Shown: positions 35,605 through 47,145 of the stretch, in pieces
Layout of the letters: each line of letters opens with the position of its first letter
Position numbering within the stretch: the first letter of the stretch is position 1
Assembly (NCBI RefSeq): GCF_026151205.1
Contig: NC_087076.1
Location: 21,260,828-21,324,827 of the forward strand
Direction: 5' to 3'
DNA length: 64,000 nucleotides
Source of the DNA: Bolinopsis microptera
Taxonomy: Eukaryota > Ctenophora > Tentaculata > Lobata > Bolinopsidae
Position numbers and translations under genes: made by a program
The notes under the pieces: generated by a model
Seen by the model: the letters and a program-made list of their open reading frames with translations, nothing else
What the model was told of the DNA's origin: nothing
Databases searched by the model: none

Positions 35605-36839
35605 TAGGCTATCCACTCCGATAATCGTAACCGATAATTATCTCCGATAATTCGTTAAAAAAAGTTATCTGTTTATCTAGATAAAACATATTTTTATCGG
35701 TATAAAAATTCACTAGATATTATCGAAAATACTGCCACAATACCGTACAATTGTAAAGAAATATTAGTGTTTTTGCCTTCCCAAGTATTCCAAGAAACAG
35801 TCCCAAACGTCTTCTAGTATAATAGAAGAGGTAGTTTACTAAGATGTGAGCTTAAGAGGTTTTAAATTTACATTTGTATACCTATGGAACTGTAGAACTG
35901 TATGAACTGTTGAAATCCAGAGAAGGTTATTGACATTGTTCTCTTGTATTGAGGTGCTGGCGTTTTACCTTATAATCATTCTGGAGATGGGAACGAGCAT
36001 GTTACTGTTAACAAGAGTCAAAAATACCGGCAGGGCACTCAATTGAATTCCGTAAGTGTTCTGGGCGTGAAACATTGTCTTCAGGAGAAGGAATCTGTTG
36101 CTCCAAGTTATCAACAGAATAAGAAAACGGTTCACTGAATCACTTTAAATGCTTTACTGTTTCGAGGAGATTTGGTATTTGGTGCACTACTGTTCTCAGG
36201 AGAAGGAAACCGTTGGTCTACTGTTTTGAAGAGAACTATTACACTACTGTTCTCAGGAGAAGGAAACCCTTGGTCTACTGTTTTGAAGAGAACTGGTAGT
36301 ACACTACTGTTCTCAGGAGAAGAACACCGGTGGTCTACTGTTTTGGAGAGAACTATTGCGTTACTGTTCTCAGGAGAAGAAAAACGGTGGTCTACTGTTT
36401 TGAAGAGAACTACTAGTGCGTTACTGTTCTCAGGAGAAGAAAACCAGTGGGGTCTACTGTTTTGAAGAGAACTACTGCGTTACTGTTCTCAGGAGAAGGA
36501 AACCGTCTGTCTACTATTTTGAAGAGAACTGGTACACTACTGTTCTTAGGAGAAGAAAACCGTTTGTCTACTGTTTTGAAGAAAACTGGTGCACTTCTGC
36601 TCCCCGGAGAAGAAAACTGATGCTCTAATATTTTCAAAAGAAAGGAAGTGGTACTTTAGAAAGATTACTGGAAAACAGTAATAAAAGTCGACAATTAGTT
36701 TTTGCGAAATTTGGAAAACATTTTGGCTTTGGCCTTCAGCATAAAAATTATCGGTTTTATCGGTTTTATCTCTAGATAAAACCTAAATCTTTATCTGTTT
36801 ATCTAGATAAAAGATTTCATACCGATAATGGATAGCCTA
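35605..36839. mobile_element. hAT-type MITE inside the LINE, 8-bp TSD
   Basis: TIRs TAGGCTATCCA and its inverse are flanked by GTCCGGCA on both sides (35597-35604 and 36840-36847), the 8-bp duplication of hAT elements. Removing the element and one duplication restores the LINE frame exactly through SRMPDTRLPKYLL. Inner ends share AGATAAAA-rich inverted sequence (GTTTATCTAGATAAAA). Confidence 0.93.
36130..36625. repeat. About 60-bp minisatellite inside the hAT MITE
   Basis: Roughly eight diverged copies of a unit containing TTACTGTTCTCAGGAGAAG and CTACTGTTTTGAAGAGAACT, length varying about 53-63 bp. It explains the open frames seen on both strands here. Confidence 0.85.
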
Positions 36840-38212
36840 GTCCGGCATTCTAGAAACATGTCCAAACCAGCGAAGACGGTTGGCACTGATGTTGGTTATA
36901 ACCGGGTTTATTCTTGCCCGCTCCAACACTTGAACATTGCTCGTCCGGTGGAACCATTTAATTCGAAGGATTCTCCACAAACAGTTTTGATGGAAAACTT
37001 CGAAGCGATGTAGTTGCTTTGAAGTAGTGTTCCAGACTTCGCTTCCATAAAGTAATATTGTTAGAACCGCTGCAACATATATCCGTATTTTGGTGTTAGT
37101 TTGGATATTGCGATTCTTCCAAATATTACCGAGCTGATTGAATGCTCCTGAGGCTTTCTGGATCCGTGCAGACAAGTCCCGGTCAATAGTCCCATCACTT
37201 GATATAATCGACCCAAGGTAAGTGAAGTTGCTGACTTGCTGGATAGCCGTGTCTCCCACTGTAATGTCCACCGTTGATGCTTCAGTATACGGCCTCTGTG
37301 ATGTATTCTTGCCGATGGCCATAACCTCTGTTTTCTTCGCATTGATTCTGAGGCCAGCCTGAGCCGCATACTTGCATAAAAGATCAGTCGTCTCCTGGAG
37401 ACCGTCCTTGGTGTTGTCCATGATAGCCAAATCATCTGCATAGTCAGTATCCAAGACGACTGTATCCTGACCAAAGCTGGTGGTAGCTCTCTGCAGCACT
37501 GCCCCGTGTGACAACACTTTGTTATTCTCAGCCCGCTGCGCAGGCAGGTTGATGCAAACATTAAAGATAGGTGGACCCTGAATATCCCCCTGCCCAGAAC
37601 CAGATGTAACGTCAAACCAATCTGAGAGCTCACCATTATGTCTGACAGAGCTGACGGTGCCGCAAAAGAATGCTTGCATTATGCGAATGTATTTACAAGG
37701 CAAGCCATAATGACTGAAAGCTTTCCAGATAAACTCCCGATTAAGTGAATTGAATGCAGCTTTAAAGTCAACAAAATCTAAGTACAGGGGGAGGTTAAAC
37801 TCAATGCTGTTGTGAATAATAGTACGGAGCGAATAAATCTGATCAATGCAAGACCTTTTTTTCCTGAACCCGCACTGATTCTCTCGGAGCAGTTCTTCAA
37901 GCCCCGCATTCATCCGTCGCAACACTATTATCTGATAGAGTTTTGATGCCGTGGAGCGTAGGGTTATGCCCCTGTTGTTCGAGCAGAATGATGTATCACC
38001 CTTTTTCGGGACAATAACAATGATACCATTAACCCAATCCTCTGGCACATTCTCCGTCTCCCAAACACGTGCAAACAGTTTCTCAAGCCTGTCTAAAAGA
38101 CCAGGAGCCCATACTTCAGCTGTTCGTTGGAAATTTCATCAATTCCAGAGCTCTTGTGATTCTTCAGACTCTTTAAAGCCTCAGAGATCTCTGTTCTGCA
38201 TGTGTGTAATCA

Positions 38213-39015
38213 GTGTAGCTTGTGTTGCAAATATCGAGCTCTCTTATCTTTTGTAAATTTGCAATAAGTTCAGTTTGCTGTTACCGCGTAGTTTACCTTT
38301 GCGTGTGTACTTGTACATTACTATACAAGTACACTATGGGGGATGACCCAACTTTGACCCGATCCCAGGAGTTGATTAAGGAGTTCAACTATGATCAACA
38401 GGAAGATGTGGAAGGCTGTGTTGCACGCTGGTCCGATCAGTTAGAAAAAGACCTGCATATAGACTACCGTGAAATCGACTACGATAGTCGTGAAAAGATC
38501 AAGACAAAGGATAAACAGACTCTGTCTGGCTGGATTGTGGATGCAGTGGACCTTGTTCGTCGGCAGAGTAGTCAGATGTATCTCTTGAAGGAGATCATCG
38601 AGTGCTTCAAGACGGAAGCACTAGCAGACAAAGAAAAGGTGATCAGACTGCAGGGCCAGCTGCTGATGCAGAAGGACGAACAACTACAGTTGCTAAAGAC
38701 GTCTGTTGAGGAGACAGTCCAAACAACGGTGGAGTCAGGGATTCAGAACTATAGTGCAGCTGTTCAACAGAACAGTGCAAGTGGTACGGTCTGCAACAGT
38801 AAAATCCTGAAGAAGGTGATGAAGAGTGTGGCTGCAGAGGAGGACAGGAGCAAGAACCTGATCGTGTTTGGGCTGAAAGAAGAGGAGGAAGAACAGCTTC
38901 CAGCGCTAGTTACCGCTTTATAGCATTTATACATTTCGGCCCATTTTATATGTTTGTTCGACTTGCTGTACATTTGTATATTTGCTATTTTGTAAAAGTT
39001 TCAAATCAAAAATCA
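38213..39015 (+). mobile_element. Internally deleted retroelement carrying only an ORF1-like frame
   Basis: Inserted antisense into the LINE between its 5' and RT segments. AATCA is present on both sides (38208-38212 and 39016-39020). From the ATG at 38336 it encodes about 195 aa: an acidic start (MGDDPTLTRSQEL), a coiled-coil-like Gln/Lys/Glu stretch, and an AEEDRSKNLIVFGLKEEEEE motif typical of LINE ORF1 proteins just before their RNA-binding domain. The frame then stops at 38921-38923 and is followed by a short AT-rich 3' region ending in CAAATCAAAAATCAAATCA. It looks like a 5' end plus 3' tail with the middle missing. Confidence 0.7.
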
Positions 39016-40258
39016 AATCACTATCACTCAGATACGGAAAACATGGTGCGACCTCTAGACTGTCTAGGTCTGAAAGGTCCACGTCTCCTATCTGCGGGTT
39101 TAGTAGTTCAGCGAAGTGCTCACCCCATCGTTTTCGTTGAGCAGCGGGGTCAGAAATCAACTTCTCGGTTTTATCTCTGACAGCAGTTGACTTCCGATTC
39201 TTCTTGCCTGACAAGGACTTGATCATCTGCCAGACCTCCCTCTGCTGACCGTGTGAAGAAGCTGTTTCCAGATCGGCTGCAACCCGTAAAGCCCAGTTCT
39301 CATCGTCCTTCTTGCAGCTCTTCTTAACACGCTTATTAGCAAGAGAATACTCAGATCTATTGAATCCATCACATGGGCATTTCTGCTTGACCTTACTCCG
39401 CTCCGAGATGAGATCCTTTGTCTCTTGTGACAAGTGCTGCTTGTCAGATCATTATATGACGTATAATTAGTGATGTGCCGTATAATTAGTGATGTGATCC
39501 ACCAGCTACGATTTACAGAACATGTGAACTCTACCCTATATCTAGCCCAGTTTTACCCCTTAGTTTTGATTTAAATTAACAAGTACACACACAATACTAA
39601 AAGAACAGATATCGTGGAGTTGGGTATGGTAATTCCTTCGCCTCTTAGCGGGTGTCTTGCCAACACTCAACCTGTTGATGTGAAAGTCGGTAATGACTTG
39701 CTGATCTTTGATAGCTCGCACATACTCTTGAACAGAGGGCTTTGGGCGATGCACTCGGGATTTAAATCCTCTGTGAAAGCCAGGCAGACTTGAGGGCTGA
39801 ATCCTTTACTTGTCCTTCTTCCGGGAGTAGATGTATCCATCAGAGTCGAGTACCTAGCTGTTGACATCCTGTCCGACCAGAGATGAATTTGGAGAAGGTA
39901 GGCATGTTGATAGAATGCGATACTATTGTCTATCATCTTCCAGTATATAATATACCTAAGAACACTTGATCGGCTCACTCCCGTTGCATGCCTTTGGCAC
40001 GTACGTCTCACATCCCTAGATACAAGAACCCCTCTTTAGCAAGAGCTCCTGTCCCTTATGTGATATAGTTATACGAGTCGAGCGGTCAAATCTTAAAGAT
40101 CATGTTTACTTCTTAATGCACAGCTATGATGTACATGTGAACTCTACCATTTCTAGGTTAGTTAAATTCTACTGATGGATCACATTACTAATTATACGTC
40201 ACTAATTAGTGACATGATCTGATCTCCCTGGGCCCCCTAGTAATGAGGGGGCCTGGAA

Positions 40259-42130
40259 GTCGGCCTCTCGACCAGTCAGTGAGTGGAATAGGGAGTGAAG
40301 CCTGTTACCATTCCTCCACTCTTTAGAGTTTAGGAAAATAGAGCCAGCAACGAAGATTGATAATCGCCTGCTAGTTCCTGTAGCAACTAAATCATCTAGT
40401 GAGTGCTTGAGGATGGTGACCGGATTTTCGTCTGTTCAAGATAAGAACATCCAACAGCAAGGAATGTGAAATATATCAATGCCATGCCGTGCCAACAGCA
40501 GACGGATAACTTCTCGTGTGGACCTCTATGCTTTGGGTTTCTCTGGGCATTTAGTGGTGGAAACGACCCCCAACAGATTCTGGTTCAACTCTACGGATAT
40601 TAGGAAGACCATACTTAAAATCGCCGAGGACGTCAATAATCGCGATACACATCTTGGGAGAGAAGCGCAAAAAATAAATCCAACGGCAGCGTCAAAATCT
40701 CTGGTAACTGTTTCCTGTCAGGCTGTCTGAATCCTTAACAACAAATTACTCTCCAAACCCTGGGCAACTTCTCTCCTAGCTCCAACTACAACCGAAATAC
40801 TGTAATATAAGCCCATCACCCTTTTCATCAGTCTCTGGAAAGCCCCTTGAAGTACCTACAGGTGTATCTATACTAGTATACTCATTCCACTAGCATGTAA
40901 CATGTTCACGTAATCATTATAATGAGCTTTCCTCACTTCTTCACTTATCACTCAACCCAGCCTCTCTTCCAGTGCTCTGGATTTGGAGGACTTAATTAAT
41001 GATACACTCAATTAATATACTTGTTAATTGATCTTTGATGTAATTTCTATTCGGTCTATTATTTTAATTTTGTTAGTGCATGGAGTGAGTCATGTATATT
41101 AAATTTCGTAATGAAGACTGCTTTCAATTCCCAATTGAATTTGTTACTCTATCCTAAATTAACAGCCTTCCCAGCAATACACGATATATTAATATAACTC
41201 AGTAAATAGTACACACTACACAGTATTATGTACTATGCAGTAGTACACAGGCACTTTCAATCATTAAGTAACCTGAAATGTTTAGCCAGTAAATTATTTT
41301 AATGTTATTTTTTACACACTGTTCCTCATGATGTGTGGTATATTAAAGCTTTATTACCGGGACTACTGTATTTCTTTTACTTGTTAATCCGACCGACTGC
41401 TTTAAACTTTTTTTAAAGTGTGTTATCTTTAAATTAATTCTGAGACCCACTCAATCAATACGATGCTGCATTCCATGTTTAAATTGTTCCTAATTACATT
41501 GTTATCTTCATCCATGATCACTAATAAGCTTAATGACATTGTTTGTAATTTAGTACTTCTTTTTCACTTGTTTACAAAAGAAATATGACTCAAAATTTTT
41601 CAGCTCCAGTACCTTGGTCGAGTGAAATCGTTTCTGCTCAGATGTCCGCTGGAGTACTTCGTCCGCTGGAGTACTTCGTCCGCTGGAGTACTTCGTAATG
41701 TTGTTCTAAGGATGAATAAAAGGTAGTACAAAATTTAAGATTGTAAATCTTTAGAATCATACTGTCTAGCGCCTAATCGTTCAAAATCTGGCGAGTAACT
41801 GAGATAATTAAAACCTGATTGAGATTTGAAAAGTTACTTACCATTGTACAGTCAAAAATTATATTTTTAATTTCAGCATAGTGATGAGAGAGGGCTATTA
41901 ATGTGTGGGATTTCTGCTGCTTTGTTACAGTCATCTGACTTTTTCATTTTTACTCGGTGACTTTCTGAGGAAAGAGTTCTGCTAAAAAAGATACAAAAGA
42001 TATGCACGCGAGAGATGTTTCCTCTGAGATTATGCTGATGCCGGATGCATCACAAGCACATATTATTCGAACTGCAAATCGGAGAATTTTTTTATAATCC
42101 TGAACTTAATTTAAAATCCTTACTTAAAAT
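40259..42130. other. Intergenic or old repeat DNA
   Basis: No gene supported. The open frame at 40479-40730 has no family features. A 17-bp unit (CCGCTGGAGTACTTCGT) is repeated about three times at 41648-41697. Confidence 0.45.
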
Positions 42131-42300
42131 CAGTTCTTGTGTTTGAAGTCATTATATCTCAAGTTTGGCACATATAAATTCTCCCAAACTCTCACACATT
42201 ATCCGTCATATAGCCTTGTAACTATCTGGAAAGTTTAAAGAAAATCTATCAGTCAGACCTTGAGAAAATCAAAAATATATTCTAAGTTATTCACTAAAAC
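42130..42300. mobile_element. Fragment related to the 31587-33021 element
   Basis: Contains the inverse of sequences at 31680-31760 and 31840-31930 (for example CTCAAGTTTGGCACATA and TCTGGAAAGTTTAAAGAAAA). Ends not defined. Confidence 0.5.
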
Positions 42301-42659
42301 ACTCTATTTTCGAACTTTTTATTTTGAACAGATTTATCGTTCTGGTACCAAAATGCTTTACCATAATAAACGTACGGCGCGAGAACATTTCCTCGTCCAA
42401 AGTCTGACAGTTAACAACATGCGTAGGATTCCCTCAAGAGGTGAAAACGTAATCGCCACCTAAGAGCCCTACTATATACAGTCGATATTCGAGATTGTTC
42501 TAAAAGAGCCCCCACAGTTGAAACCAACTTCAATCGATTTATTTTCGGACGCTGATTCCGAATGCTCCCCTGATTGAGATATTCAATAATGGCGAAAACT
42601 GTCTCGATCACGTAATATGACCATAATATCAAATATAGTGTAAGAAAGTTAGTCTAATT

Positions 42660-42756
42660 TCTCGTGAGGGTTAGGGTTTCAGCAAATGCTTTTGTTAAGG
42701 ATTGGGTTAGGCATATTTAGGGTTAGGGTTGGGATCAGATTTGAGGGTTAGGGTTT
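42660..42756 (+). repeat. Second telomere-like TTAGGG tract
   Basis: GAGGGTTAGGGTTTC, TTTAGGGTTAGGGTTGGG and GAGGGTTAGGGTTTC segments, ending directly at module A copy 3. As at 30.0 kb, the tract is next to a CpG-rich module. Confidence 0.7.
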
Positions 42757-42804
42757 CGGCGCGCGCTACTTCGAAGAAATTTAGACGAGCTTAACATCCG
42801 TCAA
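42757..42804 (-). repeat. Module A copy 3, partial
   Basis: Only the terminal GCGCGCTACTTCGAAGAAAT to CATCCGTCAA part is present. Confidence 0.7.
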
Positions 42805-42900
42805 GACTGTCGACGTCCGACGAGTCCAATTTACAATTTCCCTGGCCCTAATTTTCCTGGGGAGGAAACTTTATTTTTACAAAGCGACACTGTCACTTTA

Positions 42901-43020
42901 TTGTCCATTGTTAATGGACTAGCCCAGCGCGCGCTATTTCGTAGCACGTGCCTCGGAACATTTCGAGAGGGCGGCGCGCGCTATACTTCGAAGAAATTTA
43001 GACGAGTAACATCCGTCAAT
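42901..43020 (-). repeat. Module A copy 4
   Basis: TTGTCCATTGTTAATGGAC to AGTAACATCCGTCAAT, full length in reverse orientation; module B copy 5 follows six bases later. Confidence 0.8.
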
Positions 43021-43026
43021 CTTATT

Positions 43027-43143
43027 TGTCATACGTTGTATGACCCGCTGCGCACGAGTTCGCGGCTCCCCCTGTATCGTAGAAACTTTACTAACTCTAA
43101 ACTATAGTGAAACAACCGTGGGGGGTCACGACGTGATACAAAA
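43027..43143 (+). repeat. Module B copy 5
   Basis: TGTCATACGTTGTATGACCC to GTCACGACGTGATACAAAA, with a diverged centre. Confidence 0.8.
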
Positions 43144-43227
43144 TCATTTTACTAAAAACTAATAGTATTTATTTCTTTTACTTTCAAAGTTAGGCCCGTG
43201 CCAGTGAGGTTTCATAAGTAAAACGTT

Positions 43228-43300
43228 ACTCTATCCAGCATCCAGAGCCCATGCGCTTGCAATTGCACTGGCGCGCTCCCGCCTCCTTACCTGTGAAACA
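43228..43300 (+). repeat. Module D copy 3, partial
   Basis: ACTCTATCCAGCATCCAGAG to CTTACCTGTGAAACAA, joined directly to module A copy 5. Confidence 0.6.
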
Positions 43301-43301
43301 A

Positions 43302-43394
43302 TTGACGGATGTTACTCGCTGCTTTCTCCTCGAAATGGCCCGATGGCAAGTGCTACGAAGTAGCGCGCGCCGGGCCAAACTATTAACAATGGTT
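43302..43394 (+). repeat. Module A copy 5, internal deletion
   Basis: TTGACGGATGTTACTCG is joined to CTGCTTTCTCCTCGAAATGG. The segment with the first GAAGTAGCG repeat is missing. A short module D-like GCACGCTTGTTTCAC palindromic stretch follows at 43405-43430. Confidence 0.75.
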
Positions 43395-44162
43395 TAATGA
43401 AACAAGCGCGCCTGCACGCTTGTTTCACACCTTAGTTTTGTTAGATAAAAAAGAGTTGGATTTATATCATTATGTTGTATGTGCGAAGTTTTTTAACAAG
43501 CAACATTTTTCGAGGATCGGGAATTTTACGCTGCGCACTCGTCCTGAGCATCAAATTAAATCAACATCTTAAATAAAAATTGAAAAAGCGACTTTATCAG
43601 TTGTCATCGTGCCATGCAGGTAAAGTGTATTAGATTTTATTAATTAATAAAATTGAATTTAATAAATTATTAATGTTGATGCAAAAATATATTTATTTAA
43701 ATTATTTTTCTATTGAGTGCAATAACAAATAATATTTTGTAGACACTTGTGATGTTGTTATGTCATAATCTTAACTTACTTACTTACTTACGCTTAACTA
43801 TTCGTTTCTTCATTCTTTTTGTCAGGTTGATTTCTATTTTTCACTATCCCTGTACACTCTAAATGGCATATAGATGATATCGGGGCTACAAAATTCTGTG
43901 CAAACTCATAATATATCTTATATTACACTGACTAGTATTAACTGATATCTTCTCAGTTCAGACATGAGAGAGAAGACAATTTTTCATTGGCTTAGCACTT
44001 CAGCGACGTTTGGCTAATTTTTATGTTGCGCCATAAACTGTAATCGATGATACTATATCTACTTAACTCATCTACTACTTATCATACTTAACTATATTAT
44101 GTGTATATTGTTTATTAAATCTAGTACATTATCTTTAGTATATAATTCACCTAACCATGTAC

Positions 44163-44260
44163 TTTCGCGCCACTGCGGGCGCGCATGTTTCACAAGTAAA
44201 GAAACCGCTGGATCGGCGGGCGCACGCTACTACAAGCGCAAGGGCTCTGGATAGAGCAAG
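44163..44260 (-). repeat. Module D copy 4
   Basis: TTCGCGCCACTGCGGGCGCG to AGGGCTCTGGATAGAGCAAG, the best-preserved full copy in reverse orientation. Confidence 0.7.
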
Positions 44261-44271
44261 TATATAACAAT

Positions 44272-44691
44272 GTGTGTGTGATGAATGTATCATATCCTTC
44301 ACATTCTACACCCGTAACACAGGTATTCTACACCTTATCACTCACTCACCAATTTGCCGACCCATGCGTGCATAATTTGTATAAGTACCACTGTCTACTT
44401 GAAATGTTTAAAATAATCAAACTTCACACTCCAATACCGATGTACAATTTATTTCAAAAGTCACCCCGACGTGATAACTACTTTATTATCCCCGCTGCAA
44501 CCAATTTGTTTGTATATAAAACCTCGAATATGTGGAATAAATTCCTTAAACCTTCTAGTAAGATTGACTTCTCGTCCCCAATTGCACTTGTTAAAGGTCG
44601 CATTAAAACTATGCTACTCAATGCTCAAAAAGCTGGAAACACTGATGAATGGTCAGAACTCAACTTTGATGGAAATGACATGTGCCTATAA
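44272..44691 (+). pseudogene. Probable LINE reverse-transcriptase C-terminal remnant
   Basis: The frame begins at a GTG and has no clear start. NLFQKSPRRDNYFIIPAATN followed by KTSNMWNKF resembles the C-terminus of CR1/Jockey-type RT proteins (a short peptide ending RxxxxFxxP, then S...WN). Nothing upstream continues it, so it reads as a 5'-truncated scrap. Confidence 0.45.
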
Positions 44692-47145
44692 TAAGAACAC
44701 ACAAACAAGTCCATATAGATTTCATACTACACACACAAAATAACACACACAATACACCACATTCAAACATAGAAACTATATATTCACGCATATAACACAG
44801 AACACTGATCAGCTCATCCGCTTTACACTGGTGTCTGGACTTGTCTGGAGTGTTCGTCTGGAACGTGGGACGGACTCACAAATATATTGTGTAAACGTAG
44901 CGCGCGAAACTTAAACATTGTATAACTTTATCATTTCATTACCCAGCGTGATTTACCGCGCCAGAATAATGAAATGGCGCCGCGCTATATCCGTAAACTT
45001 GCAGTCATTTATATCTTATATTTTATATTTTGTATCTCTTACTACGTAACGCGAAAATAAGTTGTATCACACTCCGGGTTTTGGACCCCAATGTTAACCT
45101 TGCAGCAACTGTGTCAGCCCAATATACTCTAGAAGTATGATCACACCTATTTTAATGAACAAGAGACCCATAATTAATATAATCAGATACTCGTCAACAG
45201 CAGCAGTTTCCGTCCGTGTGATGTGTTGTCCTTCTCCTTTCTGTGTCCCCGTCGTTTTGTTTTGTGAAATGTATTGTAGTAGTGTTTTAATATTTAAATC
45301 GAACGAAACTCAATAGTTAATAATAACAAACACAAATACTATTTTAAATAATTGATTAATATCGATTTATACCAACAACCAAACATTAATTATTCTTTAA
45401 TAACCTTTTATATATGTGTTAAACGATCCATGGCATATCTAAAATTCGATAATGAACTTCATATTATTAGTGCCGCGTGCTGATAAATATCTGGGAATCA
45501 ATCCACCCAATCGTGGCGATAACATACTTTTGTGCTTGGCCGGTTTTAGGTTTGAGTTTGTGCTCCAAAAGTGGTAAATCGGGTGCTAGTAAAGCTCTTG
45601 CAGGCAACTGGCTCCTTTTGCCAACTGCTTTTGGTTTAAGCGCTGACTCACATTTGGAACTGGCACGGGTATAATTGTAATATCCTACGAATAGAAGTCA
45701 GCATGTCATATTATTTCGCAAAAACTCGTTTAAATATCTTGACAATATTTACAATTTAAAGTTTATGGTTTTAGGTTTAGGCGCGGCGCACCGCTTATAT
45801 GTTATAGCTCAATCATCTTATATTTTCAGCGCTGTGTTGCTACACGCTGTATAACATGTGGACCCAGCGCGGTGCCGCGCCTTAGCAGCAAAAGAGTTAT
45901 TTATTTCAAAATTTATTTTTGTATCTAGCAAAAATGATGTAATGTTTTTAATATGACGTAGAATTAAACATTAAAGCTATTTCCGTACAGCCTAAGTATG
46001 CTCGTTAGAAAAACTATCAACAATGAACATGCTAGCTTTCTTTATTTTTGTAAGTCGCGTTGGCTGACATCTTGGGTTGTACTGGATGTAACAAGTTTAT
46101 TATCGGATGTCTACTTATATTTATTATGATATTATTATTCATTGTAATGGCAATAAAATTTAAATTTTGTTTTACTTAAATTTTGTTTTACTTAATATCT
46201 ATTGAAGTGGCGAAGATTTTCTAGACGAAAAACACATCGATATTATTGCTGCAGCAGATACAAATACCAACATTATTATATTCCCAACCGTTTGAACCAT
46301 TAAATTAACTAATCTAGGTAAACTATAGGTAAAAATATAATATTAATCATAAGCTAAAATGTACCAATCTTTGTATTCTAAATGGGGAAAAGAAGAAACA
46401 TTGTCAGTCAGTCGAGAAAATTGTCAGTCAGGCTATATGGCAGCTTTGCAGATGTTGTGACAATGCTAGTAATGGTCCCAGGCTTGCGACTGGAATTGCG
46501 GTGTTAAATCGATTTAACGGTATACCAATGATCCACCTTCAATCCTTAACTTAACTTTTACTGTTTTAAACTGATATGATGACATTAACTTAACTCATTT
46601 TGTTACATACTTCTTCTTAGTGTGGTGACTTGGGGTCCATAAATATAACAATACAAGCTGATAAACCAAAAAGAACAACTGGGGTAGGTAGGTAGCCCTG
46701 GTGGGTGCGTAAACTCTACTGTCTGCTCTCTCCAAGATCAGCCTGCTTCTCCATTTTACTGTGAAGCCTAATTTCTAGTTTTTATAAATACAATGCAAGT
46801 GCATGTTTGCAAGTACCTGTAGTATATTCCTTGGTAATAGAATAACTTTAAAAGTTTTTCAAATTGTTGCTATAATTGATTTAAATAAAAATTTGTTGTT
46901 TTCTTGAAAAGTCCTCTTTTTGTAATGCATTTGAGACAGGATACAGAAATTTCCTCCATACCCTGCTGTAAAAGCTGTGTTAAGTACTGCAGAGTTACGT
47001 CACTGTCTCTTAGATCAGTGAAATTTTCCAGAATGGATCAGATTGATATACACCATGCACATTGCACCTAGAACTGGTGTGTCAAAGGTATAACATTGTA
47101 TTTCAGCATAGTTATTTTAAATGCATACCTTTTGTAGGCCAGAGA
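44692..47145. other. Intergenic upstream of NUBP2
   Basis: AT-rich, no gene recognised. GAAACATTGTCAGTCAG-type short repeats occur near 46400. Confidence 0.5.

Larger units (their letters stand above)
35335..39442 (-). pseudogene. 5'-truncated LINE (non-LTR retrotransposon), RT domain, broken
   Basis: Minus-strand reverse transcriptase. The region 38048-36837 holds RT blocks ending in the catalytic DTDYADDLAIMD and then the GSIISSDG and LYGSEVW motifs typical of LINE ORF2. The C-terminal RGRPRKNW and GAGHSND are at 35605-35370. The 5' part (39433-39030, KSLSGKKNRKS then a LLNP segment) precedes RT; the endonuclease is missing. GTCAGATCAT flanks the whole (35325-35334 and 39443-39452), a 10-bp target duplication, and the 3' end has an AAGTAAGT tail. 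The frame is broken by a hAT MITE, by a plus-strand insertion, by frameshifts near 38095 and 38190, and by loss of the stop present in the copy at 62190. The clade is not assigned; RTE or CR1/Jockey are possible. Confidence 0.9.
35301..40258. mobile_element. Outer TIR element, split by a LINE
   Basis: TTCCAGGCCCCCCTATTATT at 35301 is matched inversely at the right end (AATGAGGGGGCCTGGAA, to 40258). The inner terminal sequence TGACGTATAATTAGT is also inverted (39457 and about 40190). Taking out the LINE and one copy of its target duplication leaves an element of roughly 0.84 kb. Short minus-strand frames at 39560-40011 lie in its interior and show no family features. Confidence 0.6.

Noticed and set aside
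36172-36637. Protein-like repeats (ALLFSGE.. and reverse) in both strands
   Set aside because: Explained by the 60-bp minisatellite inside the hAT MITE.
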